Both the position numbers and the translations under genes were made by a program. A stretch of DNA of 64,000 bases from Aliidongia dinghuensis. GTDB taxonomy: Bacteria; Pseudomonadota; Alphaproteobacteria; ATCC43930; CGMCC-115725. Each line of letters opens with the position of its first letter. Position 1 is the first letter of the stretch. Shown in pieces: positions 56,197-64,000 of this stretch. The notes under the pieces are model-generated. The model worked only from the letters and a program-made list of their open reading frames with translations. It was not told where the DNA came from and searched no databases. Location: NCBI RefSeq assembly GCF_014643535.1, contig NZ_BMJQ01000008.1, forward strand, positions 1 to 64,000, given 5' to 3'.

Positions 56197-56961
56197 TTGA
56201 GCGTGTGTTTCGGGAAGGGATGGCGGCTTGCCTGGGCTGGCCTCGGCGTGCTTCTGCTGTTGGGCGTGGGCCGGTCAGGCATCGCCGCCGAGTTGGCGGC
56301 GCATCTCGATGCCTGCATGATCGACGAGCCGCCGTGGGGCGCCGCCGCGGACCCGCACCGGGGCATCTATCCGGATATCTTCGGGCGGATCGCGGCGTAT
56401 ACCGGACTTGCAATCGACTATACGCCGACCCCGCTGGCCCGGACGCTGGACGACGTCGCGTCGGGCAATTGCAGCTTCACCATCACTTCGTGGGCTGCCG
56501 GGCGGTCGGATCGCATCGTCCGCGGCGAGGCCATGGCTGCGCTCGACTATGGCGTTGCGCTCCGCAAGGGCTTGAAGCTCGCTGACTATGACCAGCTGCA
56601 TGGCCTGACGATCGCGCTGCCGCGCGGTCTCTTGATCGGCGATCCGTTCGACCACGATCCGGACCTGCGCAAGGTGCCGGTCTACGGTTACGAGCAGGCC
56701 ATGACCATGGTCGAGGGCGGCCACGCCGACGGTGTCGTCGGTTCGTTCCTGACCCTGCATCGGATCATGCAGCGCCACGCCAGCGCCGATCGCTTCGACC
56801 AGGATTTCGTGCTGGCACACGTCGAGCTCGCGCTGCAGCTCAACAAGGCGTTCGCTCAGACCGACGCGGCTCGCCAATTGAACGAAGCGGTCGCGATGCT
56901 GCGCCAGGACGGCAGCGCGGAACGGATCATTCGCGCGCATTTCAGCATCGAGACCGACTGA
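56197..56961 (+). CDS. Periplasmic solute-binding protein (SBP family 3)
   Basis: About 254 residues. A hydrophobic segment (LAWAGLGVLLLLGVG) near the N-terminus is a likely signal peptide ending before ELAAHLD. The body has the family-3 pattern (GIYPDIFGRIAAYTGL, then NCSFTITSWAAGRSDRI). No ABC permease or ATPase follows, so it may serve a receptor or an uptake system elsewhere. The start is uncertain: a TTG at 56197 with AGGGGTGG upstream is used; GTG codons at 56176 and 56203 are alternatives. Confidence 0.75.
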   Translation: MSVCFGKGWRLAWAGLGVLLLLGVGRSGIAAELAAHLDACMIDEPPWGAAADPHRGIYPDIFGRIAAYTGLAIDYTPTPLARTLDDVASGNCSFTITSWAAGRSDRIVRGEAMAALDYGVALRKGLKLADYDQLHGLTIALPRGLLIGDPFDHDPDLRKVPVYGYEQAMTMVEGGHADGVVGSFLTLHRIMQRHASADRFDQDFVLAHVELALQLNKAFAQTDAARQLNEAVAMLRQDGSAERIIRAHFSIETD

Positions 56962-56999
56962 ACGCCAGGCAGCAGTACAGCTGTACCGGTCGATCGGGC

Positions 57000-57977
57000 T
57001 CAGGCTCCCGCCTCGAGCGCGATCAGGTTGGTCGCCCGCCACCGCTCGTCGAGCGCCAGCGTGAGCCGGTCGCCGGCCCGGACCGGGAGGGGCGTCGCCG
57101 CCGGGCTCACGGATTCGGACGACCAGAGCAGCATGTCGTCGAACCACAGCTCCTGGACCCAGAGCACGGCGGTGACGGTTCCCGGCGCCGCAATCGGCAC
57201 CGTGACCTGGCCGGGCAGCGGTTCGAAGCCGCCGCCGGTATCGTAGCGGAATGTGGCGACCGGCGTTCGCTCGCCGAGGTAGCGGACACCCGCGCGGCCG
57301 TGACGATAGCCGCCGTTCGAGGCGCCGGGCTGCCATTTCCGTTCGCCATAGACCCGCGGCCGGGCGCGCTCGAACATGGCCTCGGCACCTGCCGCATCGA
57401 GCAGCGCGCCGAATTTGAGCCCGTAGCGATGCTCCATGTCGCCGACGGCCGCGCTGAGGTCGGCGAGCTCGGTCGCGGCATCGGCTTCGGGCCAGTCGCA
57501 AGGAATAGCCCGATAGCTGACCCGGTTCGGCATGGTGACGCAGTCGGCCGTCCCGAAGCGCCGGCGCAAGTCGAACACCAATGCCGAGCGTGCCTCGTCG
57601 GTTACGATGTGATTGGTGTAGACGAACGCCATCAGGGCATCGACCGGCTCGGGCACCGCGGCCGGGGCGAGCGTCGTGAGATCGGCCTCAAGGAAATCAA
57701 TCCGGCCGTCGAAGCCGTTTTCGCGGGCGAGTGCCTGCGCCAGCTCGACATTGTCCCGATCGATCGCGACCACGTGGCGGGCGCCGGCCTCAAGCGCCAG
57801 GAAAGACAGGATGCCCGAGCCGCAGCCGGCATCGAGCACACGCATGCCCGGCCGGATCGCCCGGCGCATGGCGAGCCGGATCGCCTGCATGCGATCGACG
57901 CGCAACAGCAGGCGCAGGTGCATGGCGGCCGAGAAAAAGACGTCGCCCCGGGTGGGCGGCGCGGGGGCGTCGGTCAT
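57000..57977 (-). CDS. SAM-dependent methyltransferase (PRMT/PrmA-like fold)
   Basis: 325 residues. The SAM-binding motif I is VLDAGCGSGILSFLALEAGA, followed by VAIDRD and the ITNH-like YTNHIVTD segment. The C-terminal part is beta-rich, as in protein arginine methyltransferases. The substrate is unknown. The ATG at 57977 is used; an upstream frame to 58205 runs through a tandem DNA repeat. It lies below the Cache chemoreceptor on the same strand. Confidence 0.75.
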   Translation of the reverse strand: MTDAPAPPTRGDVFFSAAMHLRLLLRVDRMQAIRLAMRRAIRPGMRVLDAGCGSGILSFLALEAGARHVVAIDRDNVELAQALARENGFDGRIDFLEADLTTLAPAAVPEPVDALMAFVYTNHIVTDEARSALVFDLRRRFGTADCVTMPNRVSYRAIPCDWPEADAATELADLSAAVGDMEHRYGLKFGALLDAAGAEAMFERARPRVYGERKWQPGASNGGYRHGRAGVRYLGERTPVATFRYDTGGGFEPLPGQVTVPIAAPGTVTAVLWVQELWFDDMLLWSSESVSPAATPLPVRAGDRLTLALDERWRATNLIALEAGA

Positions 57978-57988
57978 GAATTTTCTCC

Positions 57989-58050
57989 GTCGTCTCGGTT
58001 TTTTTGGCGTCTCGGATGTTTTTGGCGTCTCGGATGTCTTTTGTGTCTCA
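57989..58050. repeat. 18-bp direct repeat, about 3.4 copies
   Basis: The pattern GGCGTCTCGGATGTTTTT occurs at 58006 and 58024, with degenerate flanking copies at 57989 and 58043. The stop codon of the chemoreceptor gene (58048-58050) lies in the last, partial copy. The repeat fills the gap between the receptor and methyltransferase genes. Confidence 0.8.
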
Positions 58051-59733
58051 GGCGGCACGGATCTTGTCGAAATAGCGCTGCATGTCGTCATGCAGGCCGC
58101 GCGCTTCCTGCCGCAGGTTTGCCGACGCCCGATGGAGTGCGGCTGCGGCGGTGTCGGTCGTCTTCGCCGCCTCGGCGACGCCGACGATGTTCGACGACAC
58201 GGCATTGGTGCCCTCCGCCGCCTGGCTGATGCTGCGGGCGATCTCCTGAGTCGTTGCCCCTTGCTCGTCCATCGCGGAGGCGATGCCGGTCGAGATCGCG
58301 CTGATGTCCGAAATCGTCCGGCCGATGCTCGAAATCGCCTCGACCGCCCGGGCGGTCTCAGTCTGGATGCCGGCGACCTGGGTCTGGATCTCCTCGGTCG
58401 CCTTGGTCGTCTGGCTGGCGAGCGCCTTCACCTCGCTTGCGACCACGGCGAAGCCCTTGCCGGCATCGCCCGCCCGCGCAGCCTCGATCGTGGCGTTTAG
58501 CGCCAGCAGGTTGGTCTGGGAGGCGATGTTGTGGATGACCTGGACGATGACGTCGATCCGCTGCGCCGCTTCGGCGAGGCTCTGCATCGTGCTGTTCGTC
58601 TGACCGGCTTCGGCGACCGCCCGATCCGACACGTCGGTCGAGCGGAAGATCTGCTGGTTGACCTCCGAAACGGCCGCCGACAGCTCCTCCGCCGCGCCGG
58701 CGATCGTCTGCACGTTGCCCGAGGTCTCGTTGGCTGCATGATTGAGCGTTTCGACCTGGGCCAGACATTGCGTCGCGGCGGCGGCGAGTTGGGCCGCGTG
58801 GGTCTGGACCTGCTCCGCCGCGTCGACAACGAGGCCGATCGCCTGGCCGGCGCGGCGGCCGAAGTCGGCGCTCAGTTCCTCGATGACCTCCTGGCGCCGT
58901 CGTTTGGCGCTCTCCTCTCGCTCCTGCGCCGCAGTCAGCTCGTCCGCGCGCCGGCGGTTGAGCTTGAAGACGTCGAGCGCATGGGCCAGCCGGCCGATCT
59001 CGTGCTTGTCGTCGAGATACGGCACCTCGACCGAGAGGTCGCCGTCGGCGAGACGGCTCATCCCGGCGGTCACGCGCGAAAGCTGGGTGTTGATGCTGCG
59101 GGAGATGAGATAGGCGAAGCCGCTGGCCAGCGCGAGCACGATCAGGCTGAGGCCGCCGCTCAAAAGCGCGATCCGGTTATAGATCGCGTCGACGTCGTCG
59201 ATATAGATGCCGGTGCAGACCGACCATTGCCAGGGTTCGAACGCGGAACAATAGGAGAGTTTCTGCAGCCGGCTCGCGTCGTTGAGCGTGCCGGTGCGCG
59301 ACGTGCGGTAATAGACAAAGTCGCCGCCGTGCTTCGCCGCCTCGATCTGGCTGCGCACCGTCTGGTTGCCGTCGACGTCGGTCGCGTCGAGCCGGTTCTT
59401 GCCGAGGAACTCGCGATTGATATGCACCATGGTGGTGCCGTCGAAGCGCTGGGCGAAGAAATACGTGTCGTCGCCATAGCGCAGCTGGAACAGCTCCTCG
59501 GCCGCGCCTTTTTCGGCTTGCTCGCGCGTGAGCCCGCCCGCCTGCTCCTTGGCGTGCCAGCCGGCGATGACATGCTGCGCCACCTCGACCAGGTGTTTCA
59601 GCGCCTCCTTGCGGTCATCGACGAGGCTGCCCCGGAGCTCGGTCAGGCTCAGGTACATGCTGGCGCCCATGGCCAACAGCAGGACCGGGATGAACAACAT
59701 CAGCCGGTAGGAGATGGCGAATCGTTGCAGCAT
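58048..59733 (-). CDS. Methyl-accepting chemotaxis protein with Cache sensor
   Basis: 561 residues. Membrane segments lie at about 9-30 and 188-210. The region between them is a single-Cache domain (YFFAQRFDGTTMVHINREFL, then LQKLSYCSAFEPWQWSVCTG), which usually binds small organic acids. A HAMP domain and a signalling domain with [20 protein letters not shown] follow. It ends YFDKIRAA, like the receptor at 49345. Its stop codon lies in the direct repeat. A sulfotransferase gene is 33 bases upstream on the same strand. Confidence 0.95.
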   Translation of the reverse strand: MLQRFAISYRLMLFIPVLLLAMGASMYLSLTELRGSLVDDRKEALKHLVEVAQHVIAGWHAKEQAGGLTREQAEKGAAEELFQLRYGDDTYFFAQRFDGTTMVHINREFLGKNRLDATDVDGNQTVRSQIEAAKHGGDFVYYRTSRTGTLNDASRLQKLSYCSAFEPWQWSVCTGIYIDDVDAIYNRIALLSGGLSLIVLALASGFAYLISRSINTQLSRVTAGMSRLADGDLSVEVPYLDDKHEIGRLAHALDVFKLNRRRADELTAAQEREESAKRRRQEVIEELSADFGRRAGQAIGLVVDAAEQVQTHAAQLAAAATQCLAQVETLNHAANETSGNVQTIAGAAEELSAAVSEVNQQIFRSTDVSDRAVAEAGQTNSTMQSLAEAAQRIDVIVQVIHNIASQTNLLALNATIEAARAGDAGKGFAVVASEVKALASQTTKATEEIQTQVAGIQTETARAVEAISSIGRTISDISAISTGIASAMDEQGATTQEIARSISQAAEGTNAVSSNIVGVAEAAKTTDTAAAALHRASANLRQEARGLHDDMQRYFDKIRAA

Positions 59734-59766
59734 CGTCTTCGTCCTCTTGGGGCGCCGGCGCGGCGG

Positions 59767-60792
59767 TCAGGCCGCCGCGCTGAACCAGGGAAGGCCGTGA
59801 CCAAACAGGCGGGCCGCGGTGTCCGGCGCAAGGGCCAGATCCGCCGCACAGCGCTCAACCGAATGAAGGTACGTGTCGTGGACACCGGTGCGGTGCAGCA
59901 GCTCGGCATAGGCGTCGACCTCGGTCGAGGCCGGCCGCGGCCGATAGCGATAGGCGGCGGTGGACGCATGCAGGCCCGGCACTTCGAAGACGGCGGGTTC
60001 GCCCGGAAACAGGATGCGGCTCTCCGCCGCGTCGAGCCGGTCGATGCCCTGCCAGTCGGTCAGGATGCCGGGATCGAAGCGGTCGGCGAGGCCGAGGCGC
60101 CGGAACAGCGCCGCGACGCTCGTCGCGGGATCCCGGCTCGCCTCATAGACATAGTGGGTGACCGGCACACCGTGGCGGCGGGCGAAATTGCGGATGCGCC
60201 AGATGTTGAGCGTCGCCAGCACGTAATGGGTGGCGAGCGTCGGCGCGGGCACCCGGTCGGACCATTTCGCGAACCACGAGCTGAGCGAGGCGGTCGGCTC
60301 CCGATCGAGCAGGATCAGGTGCAGCCGGTCCGCCGGATAGCCGGCCTCGATCAGCAGCTGGATCGGGTTGTAGAGGCACTCGGCCACGAGATAGGGCCCG
60401 GCCGTCTCCTTGCTGAACAGCGCCGGATGCTCGCTCGCGGACGGCGGCTGCCAGGCGACGAGCGGGGCTTGTGCCAGCGCGCAGCGCAGGATCGCCTTGG
60501 TCGGCTGGTAGTAGGACGGCAGGCCGCTCAGCCCGAAGAGATTGTTGAGTGCCGTCGAACCCACGCGTGCCTTGCCCCAGGCGCAGTAGAGCCGGGGAAA
60601 ATCCTCGGGCGCCCGATCGCGGAAGGCGGCGCTGAGGCAGGCTCGGACCGCGTCGGTCACCTGATCGGCCGCCATCTGGCGGGACTGATACTTGCCGTCC
60701 GGCCTGAGCGAGAGCGCCTTCAGCGACGGGTGATCCCGACGGATCAGATCCGCCAGGCACTCCATTTCGGCGATATTCGTCACGGCGCTCAT
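59767..60792 (-). CDS. Sulfotransferase family protein
   Basis: 341 residues. The N-terminal loop YCAWGKARVGSTALNNLFGL fits the 5'-phosphosulfate-binding loop of PAPS-dependent sulfotransferases, and HLILLDREPTASLSSWFAKW resembles the downstream 3'-phosphate binding region. It probably transfers sulfate to a carbohydrate or other small acceptor. The gene stands behind a long AT-rich region and just ahead of the Cache receptor. The product of the reaction would leave PAP, which CysQ elsewhere in the window removes. Confidence 0.8.
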   Translation of the reverse strand: MSAVTNIAEMECLADLIRRDHPSLKALSLRPDGKYQSRQMAADQVTDAVRACLSAAFRDRAPEDFPRLYCAWGKARVGSTALNNLFGLSGLPSYYQPTKAILRCALAQAPLVAWQPPSASEHPALFSKETAGPYLVAECLYNPIQLLIEAGYPADRLHLILLDREPTASLSSWFAKWSDRVPAPTLATHYVLATLNIWRIRNFARRHGVPVTHYVYEASRDPATSVAALFRRLGLADRFDPGILTDWQGIDRLDAAESRILFPGEPAVFEVPGLHASTAAYRYRPRPASTEVDAYAELLHRTGVHDTYLHSVERCAADLALAPDTAARLFGHGLPWFSAAA

Positions 60793-61141
60793 GGCCGCCC
60801 CCCAATCGCCGAGACCTCAATCGACAGGCTGCGATCGGACGCCTGCCACTCAACCGGTGCGTGCGACTGGGAATCTTCGATTTTTCCGCAGAAACAAAGG
60901 TGCTGTGACGACATGACGCCACCTATAAGAGGGTTTAATTCAATAGCACAACTCTACCGATCGAGTCATTTCCCGATTGTAAAAATTTGACCAGCGCAAC
61001 GCCGCGCAGGTGAGTAAATTCGTCGCGTTTTCGACAATTGAAATGTAACGGTCAAATCAAGCAGCGACGTGCGTCTCGCTGATTTGAGTTAATAATAGGA
61101 AAGATTTCGCGCTAAAGACGCCAGAATTGTGCGGCGCACAA
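60793..61141. other. AT-rich intergenic region upstream of the sulfotransferase
   Basis: About 350 bases, clearly AT-richer than the rest of the window from about 60930 to 61110. It probably carries the promoter of the sulfotransferase gene. No open frame of coding character and no RNA gene were recognised. Confidence 0.5.
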
Positions 61142-61867
61142 TCACCCGTAGCGCAGCAGCTGCGGGCCGTTGCGCTTCAGCCAGGCGCGCGCCTGGTCAT
61201 GGCCGGGATCGAGGTCGGCCACGAGGCGCCAGAAGTGCTGGCTATGGTTCATCTCCGCCAGATGCGCCACCTCGTGCGCGACCACATAGTCCATGATCGG
61301 CTCGGGTGCCAGGATGAGGCGCCAGGAATAGCGGATGTTGCCGCTGGAGGCACAGCTGCCCCAGCGGCTGTGCGGATCGCCGACGCTGACGCGCGCGACG
61401 GTCTTGTCGAGCCGCCGGGCGAGCGTGCGGGTCTTGTCGGCCAGCATGCCGCGCGCGAGCTCGGCGAGGCCGGTGCGCGTACGGCGGGCGAGGCTGCCGG
61501 TATCGCCCGTCACCTCGATCTGCGTCTGGGTCAGCCGGAACACCGGCCGGCGGCCGCGGTCGAGCTCATGCAGCACCAGTTCGCGGCCCTGGCCCAGCAC
61601 CGGAATGGTGGCGCCATCGACGAAGGGCAGGCGCGGCGGCATGCGCGCGACCTGGGCCGCGATCCAACCGCGCTTGCCGTCGAGGAATCCCAGCGCCACC
61701 GCGAGCGAGGCGCCGGCCGGCAGCACGAGCTCGACCGAATCGACCGCCGGGTGCAGCCGGAGCGCCATGCGTCGGGCACGCGGACTGACCCGCACCGTCA
61801 CCGGGATCGTTTGGCCGGTCGGCAGGCGGAGTGGGGGGATTTCGCGCGGGGGGCGGGAGGGCCACAT
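61142..61867 (-). CDS. YgjP-like zinc metallopeptidase (M48-related)
   Basis: 241 residues. The zinc motif VAHEVAHLAEMNHSQHFW contains HExxH plus the later His, and SRWGSCASSGNIRYSWRLIL is the family signature before it. These proteins are often found in the same layout in proteobacteria; the substrate is unknown. No signal peptide is visible. Divergent from ugpB, sharing a 151-base promoter region. Confidence 0.9.
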   Translation of the reverse strand: MWPSRPPREIPPLRLPTGQTIPVTVRVSPRARRMALRLHPAVDSVELVLPAGASLAVALGFLDGKRGWIAAQVARMPPRLPFVDGATIPVLGQGRELVLHELDRGRRPVFRLTQTQIEVTGDTGSLARRTRTGLAELARGMLADKTRTLARRLDKTVARVSVGDPHSRWGSCASSGNIRYSWRLILAPEPIMDYVVAHEVAHLAEMNHSQHFWRLVADLDPGHDQARAWLKRNGPQLLRYG

Positions 61868-62018
61868 CGCTTCCGTGATAGCGCAAAATCCGCGAGCGTG
61901 CGACGGGCTCCGCGCGACATTCGATGCTTCACAAGATCGTCATGAAACGGCAATGTCTCGCGCGATAAGAGCGTAGTCCAAGCGCTTTCGAAGTTCTTTC
62001 CTGGGGGAGGGGAAACCC

Positions 62019-63341
62019 ATGCTGTCCGTTCGCACGCTCGCGCTCGCCACCGCGGCACTCTCGACGACGGCACTCGCCGTGCCGGCCCATGCCGATCCGG
62101 TCGAGATCCAGTGGTGGCACGCCATGGCCGGCAAGAATGGCGAGCTCGTCAACCAGTTCGCCGACGAGTTCAACAAGAGCCAGCCCGACTACAAGGTCGT
62201 CCCCGTGTTCAAGGGCGGCTATGCAGACGCGCTCAATGCCGGCATCGCCGCGTTCCGCGCCGGCCAGGCGCCGGCCATCCTCCAGGTGTTCGAGGTCGGC
62301 ACCGCGACGATGATGGCGGCCAAGGGTGCCGTGAAGCCGGTCTATCAGGTGATGGCCGACGCGGGCGAGAAGTTCGACCCGCAGTCCTACCTGCCGGCGA
62401 TAACGGGCTATTACTCGACGAAGGACGGCAAGATGCTGTCCTTCCCGTTCAACAGCTCGACCCCGGTCATGTACATCAACAAGGACGCCTTCAAGAAGGC
62501 GGGCCTCGACCCGAACGCGCCGCCCAAGACCTGGCCGGAATTCTTCGACGATGCGAAGAAGCTCAAGGCCGGCGGCAGCGCCTGCGGCTTCACCATCGGC
62601 TGGATGGCCTGGACCCAGCTCGAGGTGTTCAGCGCCTGGCACAACAAGCCGATCGCGACCGACGAGAACGGTATCGGCGGCACCGATACCAAGCTCGAGA
62701 TCAACGGGCCGCTGCAGGTGAAGCACCTGCAGGACCTGGTCAATGCTGCCAAGGACAAGAGTTTCGACTACGCCGGCCGCACGACGGAGCCCGAGGCGAA
62801 GTTCGTCTCCGGCGAGTGTGCCATGATCCAAACCTCGTCGGGCGGCTATGGCGTGTTCAAGGCCAACGCCAAGTTCGACTTCGGCGTGGCGCCGCTGCCC
62901 TATTACCCGGACGTCGCCGGCGCGCCGCAGAACACGATCATCGGCGGTGCCAGCCTCTGGGTGATGGGCGGCAAGAAGCCCGCGGAATACAAGGGCGTCG
63001 CCAAGTTCCTCTCGTTCTTGAGCCAGACGCCGATCCAGGTGCGCTGGCACGAGCAGACCGGCTACCTGCCGATCACCAAGGCCGCGTTCGAGGAGACCGG
63101 GAAGGAAGGCTTCTACGACAAGACGCCGGGCTTCGACGTCGCGATCAAGGAGCTGACCAACAAGGCGCCGACCGAGAATTCGAAGGGCTTGCGCCTCGGC
63201 AACCTGCCGCAGATCCGCGACATCGTCGCCGAGGAGGTCGAGGCGGCCTTGAACGGCACCAAGACGCCGAAGGAAGCGCTCGATAGCGCCGTCAGCCGCG
63301 GCGACGTGCTGCTGCGCCAGTTCCAGAAGACCGCGTCCTAA
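62019..63341 (+). CDS. ugpB: sn-glycerol-3-phosphate ABC transporter, binding protein UgpB
   Basis: 440 residues. A signal peptide ends at VPAHA; the mature protein starts [20 protein letters not shown] and shows the family-1 solute-binding pattern ([20 protein letters not shown]). The UgpB family binds glycerol-3-phosphate or glycerophosphodiesters. A strong GGGGGAGGGG ribosome site precedes the ATG. The UgpA-like permease gene follows after 28 bases, so this is the first gene of the ugp operon, which runs off the window. Confidence 0.93.
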   Translation: MLSVRTLALATAALSTTALAVPAHADPVEIQWWHAMAGKNGELVNQFADEFNKSQPDYKVVPVFKGGYADALNAGIAAFRAGQAPAILQVFEVGTATMMAAKGAVKPVYQVMADAGEKFDPQSYLPAITGYYSTKDGKMLSFPFNSSTPVMYINKDAFKKAGLDPNAPPKTWPEFFDDAKKLKAGGSACGFTIGWMAWTQLEVFSAWHNKPIATDENGIGGTDTKLEINGPLQVKHLQDLVNAAKDKSFDYAGRTTEPEAKFVSGECAMIQTSSGGYGVFKANAKFDFGVAPLPYYPDVAGAPQNTIIGGASLWVMGGKKPAEYKGVAKFLSFLSQTPIQVRWHEQTGYLPITKAAFEETGKEGFYDKTPGFDVAIKELTNKAPTENSKGLRLGNLPQIRDIVAEEVEAALNGTKTPKEALDSAVSRGDVLLRQFQKTAS

Positions 63342-63369
63342 GCATTCTTCGCCGGTAAAAGCGTCAACC

Positions 63370-64000
63370 ATGCAGCGTCGCGTGGTGTTCGACGGCAAGC
63401 TGCTACCCATGCTCCTGGTGGCGCCGCAGCTTGCCGTGACGCTCGTCTTCTTCTTCTGGCCGGCGGCCGAGGCGGTCTATTTCTCGACGCAAGCCCAGGA
63501 CGCGTTCGGGCTCTCGACCGAGTTCGTCGGGCTCGACAATTTCCGGGCCGTGTTCGCCGATCCGGCCTATCTGCACAGCCTGGGCGTCACCGCGGTCTTC
63601 TCGGTCTCGGTGACGCTGCTGGCCATGCTGCCGGCGCTGCTGCTCGCGGTCATGGCCGACCGGGTCGTGCGCTTCGCCGCCGTCTACAAGACGGCGCTCA
63701 TGCTGCCCTATGCGGTCGCACCGGCGATCGCAGGCGTGCTCTGGCTGTTCCTGTTCGCGCCGGGCATCGGCATCGTCGCGAACATGCTCCGCTGGCTCGG
63801 CATCGACTGGAACTATGTGCTGAACGGCGACCAGGCGCTGCTGCTGGTCATCGTCGCCGCGGCGTGGAAGCAGCTCAGCTACAATTTCCTGTTCTTCCTC
63901 GCCGGCCTGCAGGCGATCCCGAAATCGCTCTTGGAAGCGGCATCGATCGACGGCGCCGGTGGCTTCCATCGCTTCCGCACCGTCGTGCTGCCGCTCCTGT
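63370..64000 (+). CDS. ugpA: sn-glycerol-3-phosphate ABC transporter permease UgpA (5' part)
   Basis: The frame is open from the ATG at 63370 to the window end (210 residues visible). It begins [20 protein letters not shown]. Several hydrophobic helices are seen, and the conserved permease EAA loop appears near the end ([17 protein letters not shown]). It pairs with a second permease, UgpE, and the ATPase UgpC, which should lie beyond the window. The gene is cut at the edge, not disrupted. Confidence 0.92.
   Translation, partial: MQRRVVFDGKLLPMLLVAPQLAVTLVFFFWPAAEAVYFSTQAQDAFGLSTEFVGLDNFRAVFADPAYLHSLGVTAVFSVSVTLLAMLPALLLAVMADRVVRFAAVYKTALMLPYAVAPAIAGVLWLFLFAPGIGIVANMLRWLGIDWNYVLNGDQALLLVIVAAAWKQLSYNFLFFLAGLQAIPKSLLEAASIDGAGGFHRFRTVVLPLL

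Noticed and set aside
57977..58205. N-terminal extension of the methyltransferase
   Set aside because: It runs through the tandem repeat and overlaps the receptor gene. The ATG at 57977 is closer to the conserved domain.

Overview
This is a GC-rich, gene-dense chromosomal segment. It looks like an alphaproteobacterium, most likely of the Rhodospirillales. The reasons are the gene families present (a FixJ-type two-component system, PAS_5-type orphan proteins, a fused DctQM TRAP permease, form II CoxL, two methyl-accepting chemotaxis proteins, a CIRCE-controlled groESL), the codon usage and the short intergenic spacers. This placement is an inference from content, not from a marker gene. No insertion sequence, prophage, CRISPR array, rRNA or replication origin was seen. 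Two tRNA genes (Lys-CTT and Val-CAC) are present. The window cuts a gene at each end: the 3' end of a HutC-like repressor on the left and a UgpA-like permease on the right.

Layout. 1-2.0 kb: hutC end, doxX, an AraC regulator. 2.3-6.0 kb: a PAS-rich histidine kinase, a receiver-only protein and a FixJ-type regulator, with three copies of a shared inverted-repeat motif around them. 6.1-10.9 kb: NUDIX hydrolase, tRNA-Lys, a GT2-GtrA fusion with a polytopic membrane protein, a PAS_5 protein and a DUF6356 protein. 10.9-16.6 kb: a catabolic operon (TRAP binding protein, fused TRAP permease, hydroxyacid dehydrogenase, lactonase-like amidohydrolase) with a divergent FadR-type repressor and palindromic operators. 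16.7-20.9 kb: acyl-CoA dehydrogenase, GlcD-like FAD oxidase, tsaC. 21.1-26.5 kb: CheX, two response regulators, an rRNA-methyltransferase-like protein, an unknown protein, a diguanylate cyclase and a ParA-like ATPase. 26.5-31.2 kb: FMN reductase with a divergent LysR, cysQ and an orphan CoxL. 31.3-38.7 kb: groESL, nitronate monooxygenase, mscL, a TPR protein and two uncharacterised genes whose 3' ends overlap. 39-46.4 kb: DUF3108 protein, AraC, DinB, then a second catabolic cluster (FCD repressor, aminotransferase, MFS importer, cysteine hydrolase, TauD dioxygenase). 46.5-51 kb: two MarR regulators, a DHA2 exporter, a repeat-encoded small ORF and a chemoreceptor. 51.2-57 kb: TonB_C protein, lytic transglycosylase-like protein, TonB/TolA-like protein, PBP1A and a solute-binding protein. 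57-64 kb: a methyltransferase, a Cache chemoreceptor, a sulfotransferase, a YgjP-like metallopeptidase and the start of a ugp operon.

Themes. Most of the window is transport, catabolism and signalling with local regulators, and several regulators have a convincing palindromic operator beside them. A less expected theme is a set of short direct repeats (11-18 bp units, 2-4 copies) at gene boundaries or inside coding sequence. Three of them contain or run into the stop codon of the neighbouring gene. Functions were assigned by reading motifs, without database searches.
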